Both the position numbers and the translations under genes were made by a program. The notes under the pieces are model-generated. The model did not search any database. It worked only from the letters and a program-made list of their open reading frames with translations, and had not been told where the DNA came from. This document shows, piece after piece, positions 1 through 9,049 of a stretch of 64,000 nucleotides of DNA; position 1 is the stretch's first letter, and every line of letters starts with the position of its first letter. The stretch comes from Escherichia boydii (GTDB lineage: Bacteria > Pseudomonadota > Gammaproteobacteria > Enterobacterales > Enterobacteriaceae). Location: positions 1,302,001 through 1,366,000 of the forward strand of contig CP169086.1 of the NCBI GenBank assembly GCA_041890495.1, in the 5' to 3' direction.

Positions 1-468
1 ATCTTCCGCCAGCGCGCCAAGGTCTCCCAGGACGGCGAGGTCGGCGGCAGAAAACTCACGGGGAGCGTAATCAATCAGGCACAGCGAGCCAACGCTTGCG
101 CCGTCGCGCAGGCGCAGCGGGAATCCCGCGTAAAACCGCACGCGAGGTTCACCGGCCACCAGCGGGTTATCCGCAAAGCGATCGTCCTGGAGCATATCAC
201 CCACCACCAGCGGCGCTTCGGTGAGGATCGTATGCCCACAAAATGAGATGTTACGCGGAACGGTGTCGGGTGCCTTACCATCAGCGGACTTAACGATGAG
301 CGAATGCTCATCAATGAGATTGACCATCGCCAGCGGCACCTGGAAGAAGCGTTTTGCCAGACGCGTTAACCGGTCAAACGCCGGGGAGCTGTCTATCTCA
401 AGCAGACCGGATTCTCGCAGCGAGTTGAGTCTGTCTGTTTCATTTTCAGGGGTTGCAGGTGCTTTCAT
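1..468 (-). CDS. GAF-domain signalling protein (3' end cut off by window edge)
   Basis: Reading leftward from the ATG at 468 there are 156 uninterrupted codons to the window edge, so the C-terminus is missing. The visible part is one GAF domain of the cytoplasmic sensor type, with an N-terminal helix (RLNSLRESGLLEIDSS), then a core holding VNLIDEHSL, ISFCGHTIL and a late GSLCLIDYAPREF strand. This is the usual start of single-GAF sensor proteins that continue into GGDEF, kinase or PAS modules; which one follows here cannot be seen. The ATG is preceded by a good ribosome site (CAGGAG, spaced 5). The next gene on the same strand is a diguanylate cyclase, so a c-di-GMP role is plausible but inferred. 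Confidence 0.85.
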   Translation of the reverse strand, partial: MKAPATPENETDRLNSLRESGLLEIDSSPAFDRLTRLAKRFFQVPLAMVNLIDEHSLIVKSADGKAPDTVPRNISFCGHTILTEAPLVVGDMLQDDRFADNPLVAGEPRVRFYAGFPLRLRDGASVGSLCLIDYAPREFSAADLAVLGDLGALAED

Positions 469-587
469 AATGTCTCCTGACGTAAAGCGTTACTAAAAGC
501 GTAGCTTAAACAGAGGCATTGTCAGCGTTCTGACAGCCTGTTAAGCCGCTTACTATTCACGTCAATGCCTTATGACGATTAACGCAG

Positions 588-2027
588 CTATGTTTCACTC
601 CCGGAGGGCGAGGCAATTTGCTCGTCCGCCCCCCGGGCGCTGGTACGGTTTCGACCCGCTTTTTTTGAACGATAGAGATGATCGTCCGCCTCGGCCATGA
701 GCTTGTTGAAGACCTCGGTCAACTGCCATGACTCAGCCTTTCCGGTTCCGAGGCCAATACTGACCGTCAGAAAGAGCGTCTGGTGACGCCATGTAAAAGG
801 ATGGCTGGCAACGGTGGAGCGGATACGCTCAGCAAGTTCAAAACCGTGCTGCGCGTCGCCTGAGTTGACCACCACAGCGAACTCTTCCCCGCCCATGCGC
901 GCTACCATGCCATCTTCGCCGACGACCTGCTGAACCTGTCGGGCAAACGACGCCAGCACGCGGTCTCCGCACTCGTGGCCGTAGTTATCATTAATGCTTT
1001 TGAAATAATCAATATCCAGCAGCATGACGGTCAGAAAACGCGTATGCCGGTACGTCTCTTCATGCTTTAACGCCTCGTAAAGCCCGGAACGCGAGTAGAC
1101 GTGCGTTAAAAAGTCATAATCCGCCCTCAGCGAAACCTGGCGGATCAGGGAATTAATCGCCGCCATGCTGACGGAAACCATCACCGGACAGATCGCCATC
1201 GTGGCAATGCCCAGCCGGGCTGAAAACATCATTGGCGTCGTAAACGGCGTCGCCACGGCAATATTAATAATCGAATTGGCGACCAAAATGATTTCAGTGG
1301 CGCCCGTAATAAACGTCAGCAGACAGGTCGCAGGCAGTGAGTAACGAACCGCGCACCAGATAAGCGCAGGCAGAGGAAATGAGAGGCTCCCCGCTCCGCC
1401 AATCACCACCGACGCGATCGCCGAGACGATCAGCGCCATCACCGGCAGCAGCTGCTCCAGACGTAACCTGAGCTCGCGCCCGGGCATACGTAACGTGAGC
1501 ATACAGGGCACAACAAGCACGCCGGTTGAGAACTGCTCGCTAAACCAGTCGGCAAACAGCGGCCAGAAGGTGTGACTATCAATCCCGACCGACCCCACCG
1601 CGCCGAGCAAGGCACAAAGCAGCGCGGCAATCAGACAGTAGTTAAACAGGCGTAATGCGTTAAGCGGATCGGGGGTTTTCTTCATCAGCCGCTTGTCGCG
1701 CTGAACCAGCACGGCGACGACAACGATAAAGATCATGTTAGACAGATTGATCACCACTGAGGCTATACCCCAGTTGGTTGTGACCGCGTCGTACAACAGC
1801 ATCGCGACATAACATACCGCATAGTAATGCAGGCGATTCAGGTAAACATAGCGGGCGAAGATCCCTGCCATGACGCCGTTCAGCGGCCAGAACAGCGACA
1901 GGGCCTCAACGAGCCGTAATTCCGCACCCACAAAATAGAATAAGGTGGTGAGAATGAAAATCGTCGTTGCGTTTCGCAGCGGCGTGTCAACCTGGAACGG
2001 CCTGAAGGCGGTAAGAGCAGAACGCAT
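588..2027 (-). CDS. dgcF: membrane diguanylate cyclase, DgcF (YneF) type
   Basis: 479 residues. The N-terminal ~300 residues are hydrophobic with about eight membrane spans, resembling a MASE1-type sensory domain. The C-terminal ~160 residues are a GGDEF domain with DIDYFKSINDNYGHECGD, and the active-site loop reads GGEEF at residues 379-383, a catalytically competent variant. It should make cyclic di-GMP from two GTP at the inner membrane. The name rests on synteny: in E. coli dgcF sits directly before yneG and glsB as here. The K-12 protein I remember is shorter (about 315 residues), so this copy seems to keep a full membrane sensor. No inhibitory RxxD site is obvious five residues before the GGEEF. 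Confidence 0.85.
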   Translation of the reverse strand: MRSALTAFRPFQVDTPLRNATTIFILTTLFYFVGAELRLVEALSLFWPLNGVMAGIFARYVYLNRLHYYAVCYVAMLLYDAVTTNWGIASVVINLSNMIFIVVVAVLVQRDKRLMKKTPDPLNALRLFNYCLIAALLCALLGAVGSVGIDSHTFWPLFADWFSEQFSTGVLVVPCMLTLRMPGRELRLRLEQLLPVMALIVSAIASVVIGGAGSLSFPLPALIWCAVRYSLPATCLLTFITGATEIILVANSIINIAVATPFTTPMMFSARLGIATMAICPVMVSVSMAAINSLIRQVSLRADYDFLTHVYSRSGLYEALKHEETYRHTRFLTVMLLDIDYFKSINDNYGHECGDRVLASFARQVQQVVGEDGMVARMGGEEFAVVVNSGDAQHGFELAERIRSTVASHPFTWRHQTLFLTVSIGLGTGKAESWQLTEVFNKLMAEADDHLYRSKKAGRNRTSARGADEQIASPSGSET

Positions 2028-2140
2028 TAAATATCATTCCATATGAAAGCTTATGGCAATTATTGCGGTCGTCAGCAAGATCGGGACTAACTTGGGATGC
2101 ATCTATAACACAAATACCACTGGAGCATAACTCGTCAAAT

Positions 2141-2497
2141 TTAGGCGTTCATTTGCAGCACCAGCCAGTGGTGGATAACGCTGACGATATAATTTTTTTG
2201 CGGCGCCGTCAGCGTTACGCCCTGTGGAATGTTATGCCATTTTGCCAGACAGCCCCGACAACAGGTGGCGGTGGCATGCTGGGCGATAAACACCGGGTGA
2301 CCGCGCATAGGCGTCTGCTTACCGTCGTTTGCGGGTTGTGCAGGCGCAAGGCGCTTTTCGACAAAATCCGCGGCATGCTGGTCAATGGTTTCGGGGCCTT
2401 TGTCCCAGCAGTACTGTCGTTCTTTATCGCCTAAACGAAAGCGCGAGCGAAATGTCGATCGCGCCAGTCGGGAAAAGAGAGGATCCAGATCGGGCAT
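2141..2497 (-). CDS. yneG: YneG, DUF4186 family protein
   Basis: 118 residues, no signal peptide or membrane segment. It contains a cluster of conserved His and Cys residues (HATATCCRGCLAKWH), which suggests a metal or nucleic-acid binding fold, but the family has no assigned function. The ATG at 2497 overlaps the glsB stop in a TGATG arrangement, so the two genes should be translationally coupled in a glsB-yneG operon, as in E. coli. An upstream TTG at 2500 is in frame but the ATG gives the family length. Confidence 0.85.
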   Translation of the reverse strand: MPDLDPLFSRLARSTFRSRFRLGDKERQYCWDKGPETIDQHAADFVEKRLAPAQPANDGKQTPMRGHPVFIAQHATATCCRGCLAKWHNIPQGVTLTAPQKNYIVSVIHHWLVLQMNA

Positions 2498-3423
2498 CAA
2501 TATACGGAACGTCCCAGACGCTGGGTCAGTTTCTCCAGAATCGCGACGCCGGCAAGCGAATTTCCCGTTTCATCCAGCTCCGGGCTCCAGACGGCTATCG
2601 CCATTTCATGCGGCACAATCGCCACGACCCCGCCGCCGACGCCTGATTTAGCCGGAAGTCCAACGCGCCAGGCAAACTCACCGGCGTTTTGATACATCCC
2701 GCTGGTTGCCATCAGCGCGTTAACCTGACGAGCCTGAAGCGGAGAAACGACTTCCTGATCGAGATGCGGCGCGTGTCCCTGGTGCGCAAGGAACAGGAAC
2801 GTCTGGGCCAGCTCAACGCAGCTCATTTTCAGGGCGCAGTAATGGAAGTAGTTTTGCAGCACGGTCGCCACATCGTTGTGGAAATTACCGAAGGATTTCA
2901 TCAGCCACGCGATGGCCGCGTTACGGGCGGAGTGTTCAAACTCCGAACGTGCCACCACCGGATCGTAGGCAATGTCGTCGACGCCCGAGAGCTGGCGCAC
3001 TATCTCCAGCATTCGCTGACGCGGCGCGCTGAGGCGGCTTTGCAGCATATCGCAGACCACCAGCGCCCCGGCGTTGATAAAGGGATTTCGCGGTTTACCC
3101 TGTTCTATCTCGAGCTGAAGCAGCGAGTTAAAAGGCTGGCCGGACGGATCTTTGCCCACCCGCTGCCAGATCTCGTCTTCTTCATACTGGCGCATCGCCG
3201 CAACCAGACTGAGCACTTTCGAAATGGACTGAATGGAAAAACGTTCTGTTGCATCCCCTGCCTGGTATCGCTGTCCGTCGATGGTACAGATAGCAATGCC
3301 CAGCTTATTCCCGCTGACCGAGGCAAGAGCCGGAATATAGTCGGCAACCTTCCCCTTTCCAATTAACGGACGAACCTGCGCCAGAATCTCGTCCAACATC
3401 TCATTATGGATGACCGCAGCCAC
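2497..3423 (-). CDS. glsB: glutaminase 2 (GlsB)
   Basis: 308 residues, the same length as E. coli GlsB (YneH). It hydrolyses L-glutamine to glutamate and ammonia in the cytoplasm. The beta-lactamase-like active site is visible: the Ser-x-x-Lys pair at S66-I-S-K69 within RFSIQSISKV, followed by NPFINAGAL and AKSGVGGGVVA. The start is GTG at 3423, chosen because GGAG lies six bases upstream and the N-terminus (AAVIHNEML) then matches the family. It is the first gene of a pair with yneG. Its neighbours sad and ptrR are the same as in E. coli, apart from the chemoreceptor gene between glsB and sad. Confidence 0.95.
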   Translation of the reverse strand: MAAVIHNEMLDEILAQVRPLIGKGKVADYIPALASVSGNKLGIAICTIDGQRYQAGDATERFSIQSISKVLSLVAAMRQYEEDEIWQRVGKDPSGQPFNSLLQLEIEQGKPRNPFINAGALVVCDMLQSRLSAPRQRMLEIVRQLSGVDDIAYDPVVARSEFEHSARNAAIAWLMKSFGNFHNDVATVLQNYFHYCALKMSCVELAQTFLFLAHQGHAPHLDQEVVSPLQARQVNALMATSGMYQNAGEFAWRVGLPAKSGVGGGVVAIVPHEMAIAVWSPELDETGNSLAGVAILEKLTQRLGRSVY

Positions 3424-3485
3424 ACTTTGCTCCTTGCCCTCAGGCTAAAACGGGCTGCGAGTATAACAGAGGCTTATGTATTGCG

Positions 3486-5075
3486 TCAGGCGCTAAGACG
3501 AAAACGCGAAACGGCCTGCAATAAAAGATCGGACTGCTTTTGCAGACGTTCAGAAGCATCAGAAGCGTCAGAGACCAGCAGGTCCGTCTGACGGGAGACC
3601 TGGTTCAGCGCCTGAAGCTGACGCGTCATCTGGTGAATACTCTCTCCCTGGCTGAGCGTGGCGGTGGAGATCTCATTAAGCAAACTGCTTAAATTGCCCA
3701 CCAGACCGGTGACCTGCTGCAGATTATCTTCCATCAGGGTAACGGCTCTGGAACCGTCTTCAATGCCCTGCAGCGAGCGGTTGATCAGCTCCTGAATGGT
3801 CTGCGTCGAGTGGCTGCTCTTTCTTGCCAGCAGCCCAACCTCCCGTGCGACGACGGCAAAACCGCGTCCCTGATTTCCGGCATGGGCCGCCTCAATAGCG
3901 GCATTCAGCGCCAGGATGTTGGTCTGAAACGCCACGCTGTCGATCATCGCCACGATCCCGCGCATCTCGGACGATCGGTCGACGATCGCCTGCATGGACG
4001 CGTTTACGGTAGACATCATCTGGTCGCCGCCCACGGCGGCCTGGCGCGCTTCATCGGCCCGGGAGCTGGCGAGCCTGGCATAGCCGGTATTCCCTTCCAC
4101 ATGGCTTTCCAGCGCCGCGATATGCGCCGTCACATCCTCTAGCTCTTTCGCCTGGCGCGTCGACTGCTGATACAGCTTCTGATTACCTTCCGCCAGGGAG
4201 CCAATATTCTCCACCATGGTGGCAGTAGCATGGCTGACCTGCGTCACCAGCTGCTGCAGACCGTGCTGCATCGTCGCAATACTGTCGCTAAGCTGCCCTA
4301 TCTCGCGGTTAAAGCGCATGACGTTCGGCGGCGTGCCGGAGAGATCCCCTGCCGCCAGCCGGTTAATATGCGCAATCAAACGACGCAGCGGCGTAATTAC
4401 CCATCTGGACATGCCGAACCAGACGACAACCGCGATGGCGAGCAGCAGCACCGGCGCAAACAGGAACAACGTTTGCAATCCTGAGAGCTGCGCCATGAGG
4501 CTCTGACGCCCCTGCATGGCCTGCTTCTCGCTTGCCTGCTGATAGCGCGCATAGTTGTCGTTAAAATCAGACTGAAACGCCTGCGCCGGTACGGCAAAAA
4601 AAGCGTCGATGGTGTTGGTTTTTATCAGACCGTCTGCCTGTTCTTTGATTGCACCATAGAAAAGCTGATAGCTGTTCACCAGCGCATCGTCTTTAGGCGG
4701 ATTCAGCGCCAGCCAGGCCTTCCATGCCTGCTGCGAAACCGCCAGCCCCTTTTGCGCATCATCCATCAGGCTATGCCAGCTCCCGTCGGATCCGGTCTCT
4801 TTATCCTGCATAAACCAGACGCCGGACCGGTTAAGGAGATCGCTTGCGGCCAGCAGAGAAACACGGGCCAGATCCAGCTTGCTCTGCTGCTGCCAGGCCA
4901 GAAGGTTTTGCTGCTCGTTGCGCTGGGCGTCGTTCAGGGAGGCGTTAAGCAGGAGTGACGAGGAGAGCTGCAGCGCGGAGAAAAGGCCAATAATGCAAAA
5001 GATACCCGTCAGCAGACCAAAGTGACGAGGGGTGAGACGCTGCGCAATACGGCGAAAAATTTGCGTTAGGTTCAT
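3486..5075 (-). CDS. methyl-accepting chemotaxis protein
   Basis: 529 residues from the ATG at 5075; an in-frame TTG at 5093 would add six residues but has no better ribosome site. Order: cytoplasmic tail, TM1 (about 20-40), a periplasmic four-helix Tar-like sensor domain of about 160 residues, TM2 (about 205-225), a HAMP domain (TPLRRLIAHINRLAAGDLSG), then the signalling hairpin whose tip contains VAFQTNILALNAAIEAAHAG. It should relay a periplasmic ligand to CheA/CheW. The C-terminus ends RFRLSA with no NWETF pentapeptide, so it lacks the CheR/CheB tether. It sits between glsB and sad, a place where E. coli K-12 has no receptor, so it is a lineage-specific insertion; the ligand is unknown. 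Confidence 0.93.
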   Translation of the reverse strand: MNLTQIFRRIAQRLTPRHFGLLTGIFCIIGLFSALQLSSSLLLNASLNDAQRNEQQNLLAWQQQSKLDLARVSLLAASDLLNRSGVWFMQDKETGSDGSWHSLMDDAQKGLAVSQQAWKAWLALNPPKDDALVNSYQLFYGAIKEQADGLIKTNTIDAFFAVPAQAFQSDFNDNYARYQQASEKQAMQGRQSLMAQLSGLQTLFLFAPVLLLAIAVVVWFGMSRWVITPLRRLIAHINRLAAGDLSGTPPNVMRFNREIGQLSDSIATMQHGLQQLVTQVSHATATMVENIGSLAEGNQKLYQQSTRQAKELEDVTAHIAALESHVEGNTGYARLASSRADEARQAAVGGDQMMSTVNASMQAIVDRSSEMRGIVAMIDSVAFQTNILALNAAIEAAHAGNQGRGFAVVAREVGLLARKSSHSTQTIQELINRSLQGIEDGSRAVTLMEDNLQQVTGLVGNLSSLLNEISTATLSQGESIHQMTRQLQALNQVSRQTDLLVSDASDASERLQKQSDLLLQAVSRFRLSA

Positions 5076-5155
5076 AATTTTCTTCAGTAACAAGACGTTA
5101 GACGCGTGCTAGTCTACGAAATGAAAATGACAGAACCATTGCAGAGAAATGACAA

Positions 5156-5176
5156 CGGCCCTCGCGAGGAGGGCCG
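5156..5176 (-). terminator. weak intrinsic terminator after sad
   Basis: GGCCCTC paired with GAGGGCC forms a GC-rich hairpin 12 bases beyond the sad stop. On the minus strand it is followed by only a moderately T-rich stretch (GTTGTCATTT), so termination may be partial. Confidence 0.5.
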
Positions 5177-5187
5177 AAATCACGGGA

Positions 5188-6576
5188 TTACACGCGATCC
5201 TTCCACACAGTCTGCACATTGCAGAATTCGTGCAAACCGAAGTGGGAAAGCTCGCGGCCAAAGCCGCTTTTCTTCACGCCGCCGAAGGCTACGCGCGCAT
5301 CGCTGGCGCTAAAGCCGTTGATAAACACGCCGCCGCACTCCAGTTCGCGGGAGAATTTATCCGCAAGCGCTGCGTCAGCAGTGAAGACCGTCGCAGACAG
5401 GCCAAAATCGCTGTCGTTGGCAAGCATCAGGGCGTGCTCCGCGTCTTTAGCAACAGTAATGGCCGCGACCGGACCAAACAGCTCCTGGCGGAAAGCCGTC
5501 ATCGACGGGGTGACATTCGCCAGCACGGTTGGCGCATAATAATTCCCCTCGCCGCTGATTTTCTCACCGCCCAGCAGCAGCGTTGCCCCTTCTGCCAGCG
5601 TCGCCTGCACCTGCTGATGCAGTTCATCGCGCAGATCGAAACGCGCCATCGGGCCCAGGTAGTTTTCTTCCTGGTCCGGCGCACCCAGCTTCAGGGCCGC
5701 AACCGCATCGACGAAGCGCTGGGTAAAGGTGTCCGCAATGCTCTCCTCCACAATAAAGCGTTTGGCCGCCGCGCACACCTGTCCAGTATTCTGGTAGCGC
5801 CCCGCTACCGCCGCCTTCACGGCAAGATCCAGGTTGGCATCTTTGAGAACGATGAACGGGTCTGAGCCGCCCAGCTCAAGAACGCATTTTTTCAGCGTAG
5901 CCCCCGCCTGAGCGCCAATGGCTGCCCCGGCACGCACGCTGCCGGTGACGGTCACCGCCGCAATACGACGATCGTTAATCGCCTGGCTGACGCCGTCGTT
6001 GGTGGCGTTCACCCAGCCGAACACGCCTTCAGGGAAACCCGCATCCGCAAAGATCTGCGCAATAAGGTCCGCCGAGCCGAGCACGTTGGGCGCGTGTTTA
6101 AGCAGATAGCTGTTCCCTGCCAGCAAAATCGGCACCGCGCCGCGCAGCACCTGCCAGAGCGGGAAGTTCCACGGCATTACCGCGAGGATCGGCCCAAGCG
6201 GACGGTATTCAATAACCGCGTTCTGATTTTCTACCTGCGTAGGTTCCGCGTGCAGCATCGCCGGGCCGTGCTCGGCGTACCAGTCGCACAGGCTGGCGGA
6301 TTTCGCCACCTCCGCCCGCGCCTGCTGAATGGGTTTGCCCATTTCACGGGAGATCGTCTGCGCCATCTCTTCAGCGCGATGACGCAGCGCGGCGCCAAGA
6401 TCGCGCAGCTTTTGCGCCCGGTGGGAAACACTTTCGCGACGCCACTGGCGATAGCCCGCGTCGGACTGAGAAATCGCGCGTTCAACCTGTTCCGGCGTCG
6501 CCCACGGATACGCGGCGAGGGTTTCACCCGTGGCCGGGTTGACTGAGAAGGCATGTGTTGCAGAGGAATAAGTCAT
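5188..6576 (-). CDS. sad: NAD+-dependent succinate semialdehyde dehydrogenase (Sad, YneI)
   Basis: 462 residues, equal to E. coli Sad. It oxidises succinate semialdehyde to succinate, feeding 4-aminobutyrate and related carbon into the TCA cycle. Aldehyde dehydrogenase hallmarks are visible: MPWNFPLWQ in the cofactor fold, the catalytic Glu in LELGGSDPF, the nucleophilic Cys in NTGQVCAAAKRF, and the C-terminal FGGVKKSGFGRE. The ATG at 6576 follows GGAG (spacing 6); a GTG at 6588 is in frame but gives an over-long protein. It is divergent from the LysR gene ptrR, with a palindrome between them that is a likely operator. Confidence 0.95.
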   Translation of the reverse strand: MTYSSATHAFSVNPATGETLAAYPWATPEQVERAISQSDAGYRQWRRESVSHRAQKLRDLGAALRHRAEEMAQTISREMGKPIQQARAEVAKSASLCDWYAEHGPAMLHAEPTQVENQNAVIEYRPLGPILAVMPWNFPLWQVLRGAVPILLAGNSYLLKHAPNVLGSADLIAQIFADAGFPEGVFGWVNATNDGVSQAINDRRIAAVTVTGSVRAGAAIGAQAGATLKKCVLELGGSDPFIVLKDANLDLAVKAAVAGRYQNTGQVCAAAKRFIVEESIADTFTQRFVDAVAALKLGAPDQEENYLGPMARFDLRDELHQQVQATLAEGATLLLGGEKISGEGNYYAPTVLANVTPSMTAFRQELFGPVAAITVAKDAEHALMLANDSDFGLSATVFTADAALADKFSRELECGGVFINGFSASDARVAFGGVKKSGFGRELSHFGLHEFCNVQTVWKDRV

Positions 6577-6634
6577 GGTGTTCTCCACGTTTTTCGGTTG
6601 ATTAATTGTGGCCCACTCTGCTATTTCTTAAAAA

Positions 6635-6659
6635 TGAATAATACTAACCACCTTATTCA
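6635..6659. promoter_or_regulatory. candidate LysR-type operator (PtrR) between sad and ptrR
   Basis: A perfect inverted repeat TGAATAA-N11-TTATTCA lies 16 bases before the ptrR start. Symmetry with an 11-base spacer is typical of LysR-type binding sites. Its position in the divergent sad/ptrR gap fits autoregulation plus control of sad; that is inference. Confidence 0.6.
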
Positions 6660-6674
6660 CAAAACGAGAACATT

Positions 6675-7553
6675 ATGGATTTAACCCAGCTTGAGATGTT
6701 TAACGCTGTCGCGCTGACGGGCAGTATCACCCAGGCGGCGCAGAAGGTGCATCGCGTGCCGTCCAACCTGACGACCCGCATCCGCCAGCTGGAAGCCGAT
6801 CTGGGCGTTGAGCTGTTTATTCGTGAGAACCAGCGTCTGCGTTTATCCCCGGCTGGACATAACTTCCTGCGCTACAGCAAGCAGATCCTCGCGCTGGTGG
6901 ATGAAGCGCGCATGGTTGTCGCGGGGGATGAACCGCAGGGGTTATTTGCCCTCGGCGCGCTGGAAAGCACCGCCGCCGTGCGCATTCCTGAAACGCTGGC
7001 GCAGTTTAACCAGCGCTATCCGCGCATCCAGTTTGCCCTTTCGACCGGACCATCCGGGACGATGATTGATGGCGTACTGGAGGGAACCCTCAGCGCCGCC
7101 TTCGTCGACGGGCCGCTGTCGCACCCGGAGCTGGAAGGAATGCCGGTCTACCGGGAAGAGATGATGCTGGTCACGCCTGCCGGGCACGCGGAGGTGACGC
7201 GTGCCGCGCAGGTCAGCGGCAGCGACGTTTATGCCTTTCGGGCCAACTGCTCGTATCGCCGACACCTGGAGAGCTGGTTTCACGCTGACCGCGCCACGCC
7301 CGGCCGCATTCATGAGATGGAGTCCTACCACGGCATGCTTGCCTGCGTCATTGCGGGCGCGGGAATCGCGCTGATGCCGCGCTCGATGCTGGAGAGTATG
7401 CCTGGGCATCATCAGGTGGAAGCCTGGCCGCTGGCGGAGAACTGGCGCTGGCTGACTACCTGGCTGGTGTGGCGACGCGGGGCGATGACCCGCCAGCTGG
7501 AGGCCTTTATAGCGCTGCTAAACGAACGTCTTCAACCAGCGCCTTCTCCATAA
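6675..7553 (+). CDS. ptrR: LysR-family regulator PtrR (YneJ)
   Basis: 292 residues. The N-terminal winged helix-turn-helix (LEMFNAVALTGSITQAAQKV, then NLTTRIRQLE) starts at the ATG, followed by a periplasmic-binding-like effector domain from about residue 90. In E. coli this gene (yneJ) is divergent from sad and reported to control it; synteny and length are the same here, so it probably senses a semialdehyde or putrescine-route intermediate. The 3' end overlaps the convergent acetyltransferase gene by 47 bases. Confidence 0.88.
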   Translation: MDLTQLEMFNAVALTGSITQAAQKVHRVPSNLTTRIRQLEADLGVELFIRENQRLRLSPAGHNFLRYSKQILALVDEARMVVAGDEPQGLFALGALESTAAVRIPETLAQFNQRYPRIQFALSTGPSGTMIDGVLEGTLSAAFVDGPLSHPELEGMPVYREEMMLVTPAGHAEVTRAAQVSGSDVYAFRANCSYRRHLESWFHADRATPGRIHEMESYHGMLACVIAGAGIALMPRSMLESMPGHHQVEAWPLAENWRWLTTWLVWRRGAMTRQLEAFIALLNERLQPAPSP

Positions 7554-7989
7554 ACAGGCTGAGCGGGTCGTCAACGTATGGGGGAAATGCCGGACGCAAA
7601 TCGTATCCGCACTGCTCATACAGCCGCACTGCGGCATGCTGTTTGATGCCCGTCTCCAGCCTTACGGTATGACAATGACGGCTCAGGGCCTCATCTTCCA
7701 GGGCGGCCAGCAGAGTCTCTCCCAGATGCTGCCCGCGATGTGCCGGATCGATATAGACCCGCTTCATCTCGCCCGTACCGTCGCCGTTGAGCACGATAGC
7801 GCCACAGCCAACGGCCTGAAGCTGCTGGTCGCGAACGATCATCAGGATCAGCGAGGCTTCCGGCAGTGCAGTCAGATCGAGCAGATGATTACTTTCGGCG
7901 GGATAGAGTTCGCTCTGATAGCGGTCAAGCGCCGCGATCAGGCTGAGAATGTCCGGGTGACGAGCAGATTCAGAGGTAATGGAATACAT
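7507..7989 (-). CDS. GNAT-family N-acetyltransferase
   Basis: 160 residues. The acetyl-CoA binding motif is clear: KRVYIDPAHRGQHLGETLLAALE (core R-G-Q-H-L-G), followed by the LETGIKQHAAVRLYEQCGY strand-helix typical of GCN5-related acetyltransferases. It should transfer an acetyl group to a small amine or protein; the substrate is unknown. ATG at 7989 with AAGGAG seven bases upstream. It is convergent with and overlaps ptrR by 47 bases, which can make the two transcripts antisense at their ends. Confidence 0.9.
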   Translation of the reverse strand: MYSITSESARHPDILSLIAALDRYQSELYPAESNHLLDLTALPEASLILMIVRDQQLQAVGCGAIVLNGDGTGEMKRVYIDPAHRGQHLGETLLAALEDEALSRHCHTVRLETGIKQHAAVRLYEQCGYDLRPAFPPYVDDPLSLFMEKALVEDVRLAAL

Positions 7990-8080
7990 GGCAGGCTCCT
8001 TGCTTTTTTATGAGGCTAAATTTCAACATAGCGCAGGCCTGCCAGGGTGCTTCATAGTATTAACTTATCGCTCCGTCCTG

Positions 8081-8872
8081 TTAGCGCAAAAAGACACGCC
8101 CTTTCATATACAGGGTGGCCTGACCGCCGATCAGCACGCGGTCGCCCTTCAATTCGCAGCGCAGATCTCCGCCACGGTGTGACACCTGGCGGGCATTGAG
8201 CGACGTTTTACCCAGCTTTTCGCTCCAGTAAGGGATCAGCATGCTGTGGGCAGACCCGGTAACCGGGTCTTCCGGCACCCCTTCGCCCGGGCAGAAGAAG
8301 CGGCTGACGAAGTCATAGTTTTCTCCCGGCGCCGTCACGCAGACCATTTTATCCAGCGGAAGCATGGCCCCAATATCCGGCGTTAACGCTTCTACCTGCT
8401 GCTGGCTCTCCAGCACCACCATGTAATCCCGACCCACGCGCACCTCTTTTGCCTCTGTAATGCCCAGACCGCTAAAAAGCAGCGCAGGTGGGTTCTCGAC
8501 CACCTCCGTTGACCACGCGGGGAAGTTCAGCGTCAGCCAGTCGCCGCTGCGTTTAACCGTCAGTTCGCCCACGAAGCGCGTGGTGAAGGTGATTTCAGTG
8601 TGCGGATAGTCAAGGTATTCAAAAATAACGTGCGATGCGGCAAGCGTGGCATGGCCGCACAGGTTAATTTCATCCAGCGTGGTAAACCAGCGCAGCTCAA
8701 AACCACCGTCGGTACGGACGAAAAAGGCGGTCTCAGACTGGTTATGCTGCTGCGCCATTTTGAGCAGCGTCTCGTCCGGCAGCCACTCTTCCAGAGGACA
8801 TACCGCTGCCGCGTTTCCGCCAAAAGTTTTGTCGCTGAAGGCATCCACCAGATAAAAATCAATTTCTTGCAT
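8081..8872 (-). CDS. PhzF-family isomerase/epimerase-like protein
   Basis: 263 residues with the two-lobed PhzF fold: DAFSDKTFGGNAAAVCPL at the N-terminus, the conserved catalytic-type Glu in NQSETAFF (about residue 47), LCGHATLAASHVIF, and in the second lobe the pattern EDPVTGSAHSMLIPYW. Family members are cofactor-free isomerases or are uncharacterised. The relative in E. coli (YddE) has no known substrate, and none can be assigned here. Monocistronic by position, divergent from sotB. Confidence 0.9.
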   Translation of the reverse strand: MQEIDFYLVDAFSDKTFGGNAAAVCPLEEWLPDETLLKMAQQHNQSETAFFVRTDGGFELRWFTTLDEINLCGHATLAASHVIFEYLDYPHTEITFTTRFVGELTVKRSGDWLTLNFPAWSTEVVENPPALLFSGLGITEAKEVRVGRDYMVVLESQQQVEALTPDIGAMLPLDKMVCVTAPGENYDFVSRFFCPGEGVPEDPVTGSAHSMLIPYWSEKLGKTSLNARQVSHRGGDLRCELKGDRVLIGGQATLYMKGRVFLR

Positions 8873-8957
8873 TGTATTACCGCCTGTTTTTATTGTGTTG
8901 TTCTTTTATATTCAATGAAAACAGCGTTCCCGGCTACCGCTTTCATAAGGTAAATAT

Positions 8958-8973
8958 TGAGATCTGCATCACA
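8958..8973. promoter_or_regulatory. candidate CRP site upstream of sotB
   Basis: TGAGA-TCTGCA-TCACA matches the CRP consensus TGTGA-N6-TCACA at nine of ten core positions and is flanked by A/T on both sides. It lies 77 bases before the sotB start, and could act on sotB or on the divergent PhzF-family gene. No -10 element was firmly identified. Confidence 0.45.
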
Positions 8974-9049
8974 TAATGGTTGAGTTTTCGCCGTTTGACG
9001 TTTTAAGATCGTCTCCTCTTCTTTTCAGCAACGAATCTCCGACATCCCT

